The position numbers and the translations under genes are program-made. Under the pieces are notes generated by a model that searched no databases, had not been told where the DNA came from, and saw nothing but the letters and a program-made list of their open reading frames with translations. Source: an uncultured Alphaproteobacteria bacterium (GTDB lineage Bacteria; Pseudomonadota; Alphaproteobacteria; RF32; CAG-239). From it: a stretch of 7,694 nt of DNA. Shown one piece after another: positions 1 through 5,171 of this stretch (the first letter of the stretch is position 1; each line of letters opens with the position of its first letter). The DNA lies in contig CAKQRB010000073.1 in the NCBI GenBank assembly GCA_934271195.1, positions 1-7,694 of the forward strand. The letters run 5' to 3'.

Positions 1-1145
1 TTGCCTATCTGTTCAAATTCTTTTTCCTTAAAACCGCGGGTTGTTCCGGCCGGGGTGCCGACACGGATTCCCGAAGTAACCTTCGGCGGCATCGGGTCAA
101 AAGGAATGGCATTTTTGTTACAGGTGATATTTGCCCGCTCCAAAGCCTTATCCACCACATTTCCTGTCAGTTTTTTCGGACGCAGGTCAACCAAAAGCAA
201 ATGCGTGTCTGTCCCGCCGGAAACCAGATCCAACCCGCGTTTTTTCAAGGTTTCGCCCAGTGCTTTGGCGTTTTTCACCACCTGTACGGCATAATTCTTA
301 AATTGCGGTGTCAGAGCCTCGCCGAAACAAACAGCCTTTCCGGCAATCACATGCATCAACGGTCCGCCCTGCGTTCCCGGAAAAATGGCAGAATTAACCT
401 TCTTGGCAATTTCTTCATTATTGGTCAGAATCATTCCGCCACGGGGACCGCGCAAAGTTTTATGCGTTGTTGTCGTCACCACATCAGCCCAATTTAACGG
501 ATTCGGATGCGCGCCGCCGGCCACCAGTCCGGCAAAATGCGCCATATCGACCATCAAATAAGCTCCGTTTTTTTCTGCCACAGCCTTAAACCGAGCAAAA
601 TCAATAATCCGCGGATAAGCCGATCCGCCGGCAATAATAAGCTTTGGACGATTCTCCAGAGCCAGACGTTCCACTTCGTCATAATCAATCAGGCCAGTGT
701 CCTTTTTAACGCCATATTGCACGGCCTTCAGCCATTTGCCTGAAATTGAAACCTTGGAACCATGGGTCAAATGGCCGCCGGCATCCAAAGACATTCCCAT
801 AATCACATCGCCGGGTTGCAACAAAGCGGCATAAACCGCCGTATTAGCCTGCGAACCGGAATGCGGTTGAACATTTGCAAATTTGGCATCAAACAGCTTT
901 TTAGCGCGTTCAATCGCTAAATCTTCCACAATGTCAACATACTCGCAACCACCATAATAACGCTTATGCGGATAACCCTCGGCATACTTATTGGTCAAAA
1001 CAGACCCTTGAGCCTCCAGCACCGCCGGAGAAACAATATTTTCCGAAGCAATCAGCTCAATCTGATTCTGCTGGCGTTTTTTCTCCAGCTCAATCGCCTC
1101 AAACACTGCTCTGTCTTCTTGTTGCAAATCCTTTGTAAAATCCAT
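1..1145 (-). CDS. glyA: serine hydroxymethyltransferase, 3' end cut by window edge
   Basis: This is a PLP-dependent cytoplasmic enzyme that interconverts serine plus tetrahydrofolate with glycine plus 5,10-methylene-tetrahydrofolate, the main source of one-carbon units. The frame opens at ATG 1145 (MDFTKDLQQ...) and runs without a stop off the left edge, giving 381 residues of the usual ~420. Family hallmarks are visible: IELIASEN near residue 30, LTNKYAEGYP and KRYYGGCEYVD, PHSGSQAN, GGHLTHGS, D200 and H203 in VDMAHFAG, the PLP-binding lysine K229 in TTTTHKTLRGPRGG, GTQGGPLMHVIAGKA, and R361 in VTSGIRVGTP. The lysine number equals that of the E. coli enzyme. The start lies 2 bases after the rpiB stop, and a GGGAGAAG Shine-Dalgarno lies inside the end of rpiB, so the two are co-transcribed and probably translationally coupled. 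In many alphaproteobacteria nrdR follows glyA, which would lie just outside the window. Identification is secure. Confidence 0.98.
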   Translation of the reverse strand, partial: MDFTKDLQQEDRAVFEAIELEKKRQQNQIELIASENIVSPAVLEAQGSVLTNKYAEGYPHKRYYGGCEYVDIVEDLAIERAKKLFDAKFANVQPHSGSQANTAVYAALLQPGDVIMGMSLDAGGHLTHGSKVSISGKWLKAVQYGVKKDTGLIDYDEVERLALENRPKLIIAGGSAYPRIIDFARFKAVAEKNGAYLMVDMAHFAGLVAGGAHPNPLNWADVVTTTTHKTLRGPRGGMILTNNEEIAKKVNSAIFPGTQGGPLMHVIAGKAVCFGEALTPQFKNYAVQVVKNAKALGETLKKRGLDLVSGGTDTHLLLVDLRPKKLTGNVVDKALERANITCNKNAIPFDPMPPKVTSGIRVGTPAGTTRGFKEKEFEQIG

Positions 1146-1147
1146 CT

Positions 1148-1588
1148 TTACTCTTCTCCCGACAAATCTAACTTATCAATTCTGCGCTGATGGCGCTCTC
1201 CGCCGAAAGAAGCTCCTTCAAAAGCCTCCAGACGGGCAATCACCTCATCATAACGCATGGTTCTGCCGCCAAATACCACCACATTGGCATTGTTATGTTC
1301 TTTAGCCAGACGGGCAACGTCTTCACTATAAAGCAAAGCGGCACGGATTCCCTTAAAACGGTTGGCCGCAATCGAAATTCCGATTCCGGTTCCGCAAATT
1401 AAAATTCCCCAATCGGCATCTCCCCGCAAAATCTTGTTGCAGGCTGCCGCGGCAATATCAGGATAATCGCAGGAGTCGGAAGAATATGTCCCCACATCGT
1501 CCAAAGCAATGCCCCTGCCGGCATAATAATTTTTAATCTGTTCTTTCAACTCCAGTCCGCCATGATCAGAAGCAATCACAATCTTCAT
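1148..1588 (-). CDS. rpiB: ribose-5-phosphate isomerase B (RpiB/LacAB family)
   Basis: This 146-residue protein is full length for the family (about 140-150). It interconverts ribose 5-phosphate and ribulose 5-phosphate in the non-oxidative pentose phosphate pathway, in the cytoplasm. Visible motifs are the N-terminal strand ending in SDHGG (D8, H9), YPD at 42-44, the catalytic-cysteine segment LICGTGIGISIAAN (C65, the E. coli RpiB type), GIRAAL at 80-85, the conserved histidine H98 in KEHNNANV, and GGERHQRRI near the C-terminus. The ATG at 1588 has an AAGGAGA Shine-Dalgarno about eight bases upstream. It is the first gene of an operon with glyA, and its promoter lies at 1621-1649. The usual rpiB-glyA order supports an alphaproteobacterial origin. 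A lactose-type galactose-6-phosphate isomerase role is unlikely, because the partner subunit and sugar genes are absent. Confidence 0.97.
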   Translation of the reverse strand: MKIVIASDHGGLELKEQIKNYYAGRGIALDDVGTYSSDSCDYPDIAAAACNKILRGDADWGILICGTGIGISIAANRFKGIRAALLYSEDVARLAKEHNNANVVVFGGRTMRYDEVIARLEAFEGASFGGERHQRRIDKLDLSGEE

Positions 1589-1620
1589 CGCCTGTCTCCT
1601 TTTCTTATCAAATTGCGCTT

Positions 1621-1649
1621 ATCATAAAAACAACCGCGTACTTGTGCAA
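1621..1649 (-). promoter_or_regulatory. sigma70-type promoter of rpiB-glyA
   Basis: Reading the minus strand, TTGCAC (1649-1644) and TATGAT (1626-1621) are separated by exactly 17 bases. Transcription would start near 1614, giving a leader of about 25 bases that contains the rpiB Shine-Dalgarno. No operator or riboswitch is evident. The call rests on consensus matching only. Confidence 0.7.
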
Positions 1650-1757
1650 TATTTATTCCCGATTTGCCACAAAAAAAATATACAGCGCTCAGAATCTTGA
1701 TTTTTAAATATATTTCAAAAAAATCACAACCCTGTGCAAAAAATATTAAAATTTCTC

Positions 1758-1787
1758 TTGACGAGCACAAAAAAAACTGTATATATA
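1758..1787 (+). promoter_or_regulatory. promoter of the tRNA-Cys/tRNA-Asn unit
   Basis: TTGACG at 1758-1763 is followed by the alternating block TATATATA, which provides a -10 at 1780-1785 (16-base spacer) or 1782-1787 (18-base spacer). Transcription would start near 1793, leaving a leader of roughly 25 bases before tRNA-Cys. The promoter is divergent from that of rpiB, with the two -35 boxes about 110 bases apart. Confidence 0.7.
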
Positions 1788-1820
1788 GAGACACCGAATG
1801 AGTTGAAGGTAGTTCGAATT

Positions 1821-1895
1821 GGCCGGTTGGCAGAGTGGCTCATGCAGAGGACTGCAAATCCTTGTACATCGGTTCAATTCCGGTACCGGCCTCCA
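1821..1895 (+). tRNA. tRNA-Cys (anticodon GCA)
   Basis: The cloverleaf is complete. The acceptor stem GGCCGGT/ACCGGCC has seven pairs. The anticodon stem GAGGA/TCCTT encloses loop CTGCAAA with anticodon GCA, and the T stem ATCGG/CCGGT encloses TTCAATT. The discriminator is T1892, as expected for cysteine tRNA, and CCA is encoded at 1893-1895. It is the first of two tRNAs in the transcript, 12 bases before tRNA-Asn. Confidence 0.96.
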
Positions 1896-1907
1896 ACGAT
1901 TTATTAT

Positions 1908-1982
1908 TCCGACTTAGCTCAGCGGTAGAGCAATCGGCTGTTAACCGATCGGTCATCTGTTCGAATCAGATAGTCGGAGCCA
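1908..1982 (+). tRNA. tRNA-Asn (anticodon GTT)
   Basis: The acceptor stem TCCGACT/AGTCGGA has seven pairs. The D stem is GCTC/GAGC, the anticodon stem ATCGG/CCGAT encloses CTGTTAA (anticodon GTT), and the T stem ATCTG/CAGAT encloses TTCGAAT. The discriminator is G1979 and CCA is encoded at 1980-1982. A rho-independent terminator begins three bases later, so this is the last gene of the tRNA transcript. Confidence 0.97.
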
Positions 1983-1985
1983 ACA

Positions 1986-2018
1986 AAAAAGACCAGTTCA
2001 AAACTGGTCTTTTTCTTT
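1986..2018. terminator. bidirectional rho-independent terminator
   Basis: A perfect 8-bp stem GACCAGTT/AACTGGTC (1991-1998 with 2002-2009) has a 3-base loop and is extended by A:T pairs. It is flanked by an A run on the left and a T run on the right. It ends the plus-strand tRNA transcript. Read from the minus strand it also has a T6 tail, so it can end the transcript of the small membrane-protein gene at 2096-2320. The two transcripts converge here. Confidence 0.92.
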
Positions 2019-2095
2019 TGTAATCAATACATAATATACATAAACAGCATGCTCTGAATATTAAGCTGCTATTCTGAAAAGTTAAACGGGGGTTA

Positions 2096-2320
2096 TTAGA
2101 TTTTAATATCTTTTTTGGGCTGAGCCTGATAATCCTGAATTTCTTCTTTTATGGCATTGCCGCTGTCTTTAGCCATCTGAGCCGCGCCGGTTCCAACTGT
2201 ATCAACCACCTGACCGACTGTCGTCTTTTCGGTAATGTTTCCGTCATAAATTCCTTTTCCGATCAGATAAATCACAATAATCAAAATTAGATAAAACACA
2301 TATTTCAAAAAAGTTCCCAT
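2096..2320 (-). CDS. small single-pass membrane protein, function unknown
   Basis: This is a 74-residue protein I do not recognise. A very hydrophobic segment at residues 7-21 (YVFYLILIIVIYLIG) follows a short start with one lysine. After it come KGIYDG and a polar, amphipathic C-terminal part rich in Lys, Glu and Gln (NAIKEEIQDYQAQPKKD). This is the shape of a one-helix inner-membrane protein with a soluble tail of about 50 residues. The helix could alternatively be an uncleaved signal; there is no lipobox. ATG 2320 has GGGAGA about eight bases upstream, a convincing ribosome site for so short a gene. A weak promoter candidate (TTGAAA, 16 bases, TATCTA) lies at 2352-2379 on the minus strand. 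The transcript would end at the shared terminator at 1986-2018. It is monocistronic as far as can be seen. Confidence 0.75.
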   Translation of the reverse strand: MGTFLKYVFYLILIIVIYLIGKGIYDGNITEKTTVGQVVDTVGTGAAQMAKDSGNAIKEEIQDYQAQPKKDIKI

Positions 2321-2351
2321 AACATTTCTCCCAAGATGATTTTCTGTAATC

Positions 2352-2379
2352 TAGATAATAATATTTTTCAAATTTTCAA
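2352..2379 (-). promoter_or_regulatory. possible promoter of the 74-residue membrane protein gene
   Basis: On the minus strand TTGAAA (2379-2374) and TATCTA (2357-2352) are 16 bases apart, with a predicted start near 2345. The surroundings are very AT-rich, so a chance match is quite possible. Read-through from the TPR gene is less likely because a good terminator lies between. Confidence 0.35.
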
Positions 2380-2384
2380 CCAGA

Positions 2385-2607
2385 TTTTCTCCTTTATTTT
2401 CCGTTATCCAAGCTTTTTTACCCTTTTCCGCTAGCCATTCTCTTTATTTCTCCTCCGAATTTCTCCCTCATTTCTCCTCTCTCACCATCTTTCGCTCATT
2501 CCTTCACTCTCCGCTCACCATTCCTCCTTTTTCCTTTCTTCTCCTCTTTTGGCCAAAATCCCCTTTGCTTTTCCTATTTCCTGCCCAAAATCTCCGCCAA
2601 ACTTTTC
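2385..2607. other. intergenic polypyrimidine/polypurine tract
   Basis: The gap between the 74-residue gene and the TPR gene (2321-2697) holds no gene. Most of it, roughly 2385-2607, is overwhelmingly C and T on the plus strand, with many TCTCC, TTTCC and TTCTCC units and only scattered purines. The minus strand is therefore purine-rich and full of AGGAG-like words. No exact tandem period is visible. A minus-strand mini-ORF of 17 codons preceded by AGAGGAG occurs here, but ribosome-site look-alikes are expected by chance in such sequence. Confidence 0.8.
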
Positions 2608-2654
2608 GTTATTTGTTAAATCATGCGTATTCTTGTGGTATTGTGACCATTATT

Positions 2655-2692
2655 AAAAAAAGCCTTCCAATTCTGAAAGGCTTTTCTTTTTT
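2655..2692. terminator. rho-independent terminator of the TPR gene, symmetric
   Basis: AAAAGCCTT at 2658-2666 pairs with AAGGCTTTT at 2677-2685 around a 10-base loop, which two further pairs can shorten. On the minus strand the hairpin is followed by a T7 run and lies about a dozen bases after the TPR stop codon. The plus strand also carries a T-rich tail (CTTTTCTTTTTT), so it could stop transcription in either direction. Confidence 0.9.
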
Positions 2693-2697
2693 AATTG

Positions 2698-3654
2698 CTA
2701 TTCCGCATTTTCTGTCGGTTTTTCATCCGCCGGAATAATATCCGGTAATTCGCCGATAGCTTTCTTGCGTTTTAACTTATTCACAAATTTGATTGAACGC
2801 TGAGCATCCCATTTTTTCTTGCCCTCTTCACGTTGAAAAATCTGCTTGTAAATTTCTATGGCCTGATCGAACTCTGACAACTTAGTCAGACAGCTGGCCA
2901 ATCCGTCATAAAGCTTGTGATGATAACGGTTATTAATCATCATCTGAGCCTTTTTATAACATTTCAAAGCATCATTAAACTTCATCATTTTCTGATACAC
3001 AAAACCAATGCTTATCCATGCCTGAATCTCATGAGAATCAATATTGAGAATTTTTGTAAAACATTTAATGGCGGAATTATTGTCGCCCATCAGCTGATAA
3101 GTTACACCGACACCATTCCATGCCTTAATATTAGTCTTGTCGTTTGCCAACACTTTTTTAAAGAACGAAATCGCGCGGTCATATTGTTTAAGCTTTTGCA
3201 GGGTAACAGCCACGCTGAGCAGAGTCTGAATATGCTTCGGATCAATCTTCATGGCCTGTTCCAATACATCCAAAGCTTCTTTATAAGAAAACATATGCTG
3301 CAACGCAATTGCCTTGCCGTTCAGAGCTTCCAATGAGGTCTTGTCAATAGCCACAGCCTGATTAAAGCAATCAATTGCATCTTTGTACAATCCGCGCATA
3401 CTGAGAGTCACGCCTTTGTTGTTCAAAACCTCGACTGAAGACGGATTAAGCTCAAGCGCCTTGTCAAAACACTCCACGGCTTCCGTATAGCGGCTCATTT
3501 TCTGAAAAGCAAAACCTTTACTGTTCAAAGCTTTCCAGGACTGCGGCTGTTCTTCAATCACAATATCAAACTGATCAATTGCCTCCCGATACATTCCTTG
3601 GTCGAGCAATTCTTGGCCTCTTTTATAGGCTCCGTTTTCATTTGATTTCACCAT
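2698..3654 (-). CDS. tetratricopeptide-repeat (TPR) protein
   Basis: This 318-residue protein consists almost wholly of 34-residue TPR units in regular register from about residue 9 to 283. At least seven, probably eight, are recognisable (first unit about 9-42, then 43-76, 77-110, 111-144 and so on). Typical signs are repeated (Y)xEAxxxFxxAL...P patterns, such as YTEAVECFDKALELNPSS and YKEALDVLEQAMKIDPKH. TPR stacks form a superhelical protein-binding surface. The partner cannot be read from the sequence. There is no signal peptide or membrane helix, so it should be cytoplasmic. The last 40 residues are first basic (KLKRKKA) and then acidic and Pro-rich, probably disordered. ATG 3654 has GAGAAGAGA upstream. 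The gene is monocistronic, with promoter candidates at 3700-3727 and 3672-3701 and a terminator just after the stop. Confidence 0.93.
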   Translation of the reverse strand: MVKSNENGAYKRGQELLDQGMYREAIDQFDIVIEEQPQSWKALNSKGFAFQKMSRYTEAVECFDKALELNPSSVEVLNNKGVTLSMRGLYKDAIDCFNQAVAIDKTSLEALNGKAIALQHMFSYKEALDVLEQAMKIDPKHIQTLLSVAVTLQKLKQYDRAISFFKKVLANDKTNIKAWNGVGVTYQLMGDNNSAIKCFTKILNIDSHEIQAWISIGFVYQKMMKFNDALKCYKKAQMMINNRYHHKLYDGLASCLTKLSEFDQAIEIYKQIFQREEGKKKWDAQRSIKFVNKLKRKKAIGELPDIIPADEKPTENAE

Positions 3655-3699
3655 AACACATCTCTTCTCAAATTATAGTTCAGAATAATTTCCATTGAC

Positions 3700-3727
3700 A
3701 ACATAGCACAAAACGACACAATGTCAA
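3700..3727 (-). promoter_or_regulatory. promoter of the TPR gene
   Basis: On the minus strand a perfect TTGACA (3727-3722) is followed after 16 bases by TATGTT (3705-3700). The start would be near 3693, with a 38-base leader including the Shine-Dalgarno. A second candidate, TTGTCA (3701-3696), 18 bases, TATAAT (3677-3672), would start so close to the ATG that it would cut into the ribosome site. It is therefore less likely, although its -10 is perfect. Confidence 0.6.
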
Positions 3728-3743
3728 GACTAAGCTTAAACAA

Positions 3744-3772
3744 TTGTCATAGCAAAATAGAAATGTTACATT
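3744..3772 (+). promoter_or_regulatory. promoter of the small HTH gene
   Basis: TTGTCA (3744-3749) and TACATT (3767-3772) are separated by 17 bases. The start would be near 3779, a short distance before the GAGGAG ribosome site at 3785-3790. It is divergent from the TPR promoter. The -35 boxes lie about 17 bases apart, so one regulator bound between them could act on both genes. Confidence 0.6.
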
Positions 3773-3798
3773 AGAGTGTTTTCAGAGGAGAAGCACCG

Positions 3799-3936
3799 AT
3801 GAAAACAGATATAGAAACAAAGTATGAATACATAAATCAATATGAACAAAGCAAGATAAATAAACAAGAACTAAGTGAAGCATTAAAATTAAGTCGTCAA
3901 CAGGTATACAGATTGTTAAAACGATATAAAAAATAA
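3799..3936 (+). CDS. 45-residue helix-turn-helix protein
   Basis: This short gene has an AGAGGAG Shine-Dalgarno about eight bases before ATG 3799 and ends at TAA 3936. It encodes 45 residues. Residues 22-44 (KQELSEALKLSRQQVYRLLK, then RYK) read as a helix-turn-helix: LSEALKLS is helix one plus turn, and RQQVYRLLKRY is the recognition helix with basic residues. The N-terminal half is a polar helix. The same design forms the first ~45 residues of several transposase families (for example ISNCY-type), where the chain continues into a catalytic domain. Here it stops right after the HTH, so it is either a stand-alone mini-regulator or a transposase stump. Codons such as ATA, AGA and CTA are frequent compared with the surrounding genes, suggesting acquisition. 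Good promoter and ribosome site favour a functional gene. An unassigned structured segment follows immediately. Confidence 0.72.
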   Translation: MKTDIETKYEYINQYEQSKINKQELSEALKLSRQQVYRLLKRYKK

Positions 3937-3981
3937 GCTTAAATATTAAGTTTAATCAAAGAAAAATACTATGATTGCTGA

Positions 3982-4170
3982 GCAAGTTACACGGTAGCCG
4001 TTGGCGGCTGGTATGGGTGTTTTATGGCTCAATTTTTAGCCCCAAGACCTAACCAGATGTGAACTTGTGTAATACACTGAAAAACAAAGGAACTTGCGCA
4101 AACGAGTTCGGAAAAAGTCCCGAAAAGTCAACTTTGCAATTTACAACATTCGAACTCGCTGAAAGCCTTG
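3982..4170 (+). ncRNA. candidate structured RNA downstream of the HTH gene
   Basis: No convincing gene fits here, but the bases nest into helices. GCAAG 3982-3986 pairs with CTTGC 4093-4097, and TTACAC 3987-3992 with GTGTAA 4067-4072. A hairpin AGCCG-TTGG-CGGCT spans 3996-4009. A long arm TGGT, bulged A, TGGGT (4009-4018) pairs with ACCTAACCA (4047-4055) and is capped by GGCT/AGCC (4026-4029 with 4038-4041). AAGG 4087-4090 pairs with CCTT 4166-4169, enclosing a perfect 8-bp helix CGAGTTCG/CGAACTCG (4103-4110 with 4151-4158). Two G-U pairs (4015 with 4050, 3995 with 4010) weakly favour the plus strand, same sense as the HTH gene. A possible own -10 (TATGAT, 3970-3975) has no good -35. I match it to no known RNA class; it is not tmRNA, SRP RNA or RNase P as I know them. 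Confidence 0.5.
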
Positions 4171-4180
4171 GGAAATAAAG

Positions 4181-4208
4181 AAAAACGGCAGGTTTTTATA
4201 CCTGCCGC
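4181..4208 (-). terminator. rho-independent terminator of tRNA-Glu
   Basis: CGGCAGGT (4186-4193) pairs with ACCTGCCG (4200-4207) over eight perfect base pairs with a 6-base loop. On the minus strand it is followed by a T5 run (4185-4181) and lies just past the tRNA 3' end. On the plus strand the tail CTTGTATTGG is poor, so it would stop a plus-strand RNA only weakly. Confidence 0.88.
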
Positions 4209-4214
4209 TTGTAT

Positions 4215-4290
4215 TGGTGATCCTAACGAGACTCGAACTCGTGTTTTCGCCGTGAGAGGGCGACGTCCTAGGCCGCTAGACGATAGGACC
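4215..4290 (-). tRNA. tRNA-Glu (anticodon CTC)
   Basis: On the minus strand the acceptor stem GGTCCTA/TAGGATC has seven pairs including one G-U. The anticodon stem TCGCC/GGCGA encloses CTCTCAC with anticodon CTC, and the T stem ACGAG/CTCGT encloses TTCGAGT. The discriminator is A and CCA is encoded (4217-4215). This species reads GAG; a TTC isoacceptor for GAA must lie elsewhere. It has its own promoter and terminator. Confidence 0.96.
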
Positions 4291-4307
4291 ACTGGTTAAC
4301 AAGCCGA

Positions 4308-4336
4308 TTTATAAAGCAAAACCGGCAATTTTGCAA
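4308..4336 (-). promoter_or_regulatory. promoter of tRNA-Glu
   Basis: On the minus strand TTGCAA (4336-4331) and TATAAA (4313-4308) are separated by exactly 17 bases. The predicted start near 4301 leaves about 10 bases before the tRNA. No hairpin terminator was seen between the preceding gene (stop 4363) and this promoter, so some read-through into the tRNA is possible. Confidence 0.72.
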
Positions 4337-4362
4337 GCACTTTTTCAAACAATTTTACAAAA

Positions 4363-4710
4363 TTATTTCAGGGCGGCTTCTTCCCAATTTTTCAGACCAA
4401 TTTTTTGCCAGTCAATCGGAATATTTTCAACCATCTGCATCTCTGCCATATAGCTGTCTCTGATATTTTCCAGCAAAGTTTCTACAATTACGACAGCTTT
4501 GGCCTTCCGCAGCTTATCCCGCACATCGGGATGAATATAATCCAAAATAATCTTTTGTTCGGAATTGCGCAAAAATATGGCATGATCCTTGCCATCATAA
4601 ATAATCTTCGGCATTTTCGGATGATTTTTCTTGGCAGTCAGGAAAATATAAATTTCCCCTTCCTCTCCTTCAGCAATACAAAATGCATTTTCTGTAGCAT
4701 ATCCTGCCAT
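4363..4710 (-). CDS. 115-residue soluble protein, function unknown
   Basis: I recognise no family. The start is ATG 4710 (MAGYATENAFC...). An in-frame TTG six bases upstream would sit almost on top of the Shine-Dalgarno and is rejected. AGAGGA (4723-4718) lies seven bases before this ATG and overlaps the TAA of the preceding gene, so translation is probably coupled to it. The protein has no signal or membrane segment. It begins with alternating hydrophobic stretches typical of beta strands (GEIYIFLTA, MPKIIYDG, HAIFLRN, KIILDYI), followed by a basic helix (VRDKLRKAKAVVIVETLLENIRDSYMAEM) and a short Trp-containing tail. This suggests a small alpha/beta fold. It is the last gene of the three-gene unit beginning with the 690-residue protein, so its job is presumably linked to those two. 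Confidence 0.85.
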   Translation of the reverse strand: MAGYATENAFCIAEGEEGEIYIFLTAKKNHPKMPKIIYDGKDHAIFLRNSEQKIILDYIHPDVRDKLRKAKAVVIVETLLENIRDSYMAEMQMVENIPIDWQKIGLKNWEEAALK

Positions 4711-4722
4711 ATTCAATTCCTC

Positions 4723-5091
4723 TTAACGGCCTCTCTGCATATTCTTCAAGGCTGCGGCATTGGCATAAACCTGCTTCATTTCGCCATCTTCATTTCCAAC
4801 TTCCACCGTAAAAGGAACTTCCTTTTCTGCAATCGGAGCATCATTTGCCGGCAAATCATAAACACCCGGCATTTTCTTGGCCAAAAGCTTGCCCAAACCG
4901 ATAACCATACCGCCAATCATCACCATTCCGGCAATCGAAGTCTGTGTTTTGGCATCTTCAGCCCACTCGCGCTTTGCCAAATCAGATTCCGGATTTTTTA
5001 AAATTTCATCAGCCTGTTTGGCATACTCGGTATTCAAAGCCAACGCACCGCACAAAGCGCCGCCGACCAAAATTTTATTTTTTAATTCCAT
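4723..5091 (-). CDS. 122-residue protein with one or two hydrophobic segments, function unknown
   Basis: I recognise no family. ATG 5091 has an excellent AAGGAGA Shine-Dalgarno (5104-5098). Residues 7-19 (ILVGGALCGALAL) are hydrophobic and short, and residues 51-71 (TSIAGMVMIGGMVIGLGKLLA) are a Gly/Met-rich likely membrane helix followed by Lys-Lys. Between them lies a charged helical stretch. The C-terminal 50 residues are soluble and the chain ends in MQRGR. The cysteine at position 14 is not in a proper lipobox (residues GAL before it), so lipoprotein processing is doubtful. It lies 80 bases after the large gene and 12 bases before the next start, with the downstream ribosome site overlapping this stop. 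A weak promoter candidate (TTGCTG, 16 bases, TATTAT, 5138-5111) would start almost at the Shine-Dalgarno and is unconvincing, so the gene is probably read from the promoter of the large gene. Confidence 0.85.
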   Translation of the reverse strand: MELKNKILVGGALCGALALNTEYAKQADEILKNPESDLAKREWAEDAKTQTSIAGMVMIGGMVIGLGKLLAKKMPGVYDLPANDAPIAEKEVPFTVEVGNEDGEMKQVYANAAALKNMQRGR

Positions 5092-5171
5092 AGTTTATCT
5101 CCTTTACCGAATAATACGCTCTAAAATTTTTACAGCAAAAACAATTAAAATCTTGTTAACAACAAATTACA

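Noticed and set aside
1..743. Plus-strand frames opposite glyA
   Set aside because: They are antisense shadows; the minus strand encodes an unmistakable serine hydroxymethyltransferase.
1585..1794. 69-codon minus-strand frame upstream of rpiB
   Set aside because: It spans the rpiB promoter and ribosome site, has no Shine-Dalgarno, and reads as low-complexity Phe/Ile-rich sequence.
1734..2023. Plus-strand frames across the tRNA-Cys and tRNA-Asn genes
   Set aside because: The sequence is fully explained by two complete cloverleafs and a terminator.
2917..3336. 139-codon plus-strand frame inside the TPR gene
   Set aside because: It is antisense to regular TPR repeats, has no ribosome site, and its His/Phe/Leu-rich composition is an artefact of the opposite strand.
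4097..4110. GCAAACGA resembling the resume region of a tmRNA tag (Ala-Asn-Glu)
   Set aside because: The frame after it does not end in an Ala-Ala type tag within the usual length, and no tRNA-like acceptor or T-arm is nearby.
4059..4178. 39-codon GTG-started plus-strand frame (VNLCNTLKNKG...) and an opposite minus-strand frame (IAKLTFRDFF...) in the structured segment
   Set aside because: Neither has a Shine-Dalgarno, both are short and bounded by stops, and the base pairing explains the segment better. They remain possible remnants of a decayed element.
4405..5001. 198-codon plus-strand frame opposite the 115- and 122-residue genes
   Set aside because: It crosses two minus-strand genes that have good ribosome sites, and shows no start signal of its own.
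4733..5091. Lipoprotein signal at Cys14 of the 122-residue protein
   Set aside because: The residues before the cysteine (Gly-Ala-Leu) do not fit a lipobox, and the hydrophobic stretch is short and continues past the cysteine.
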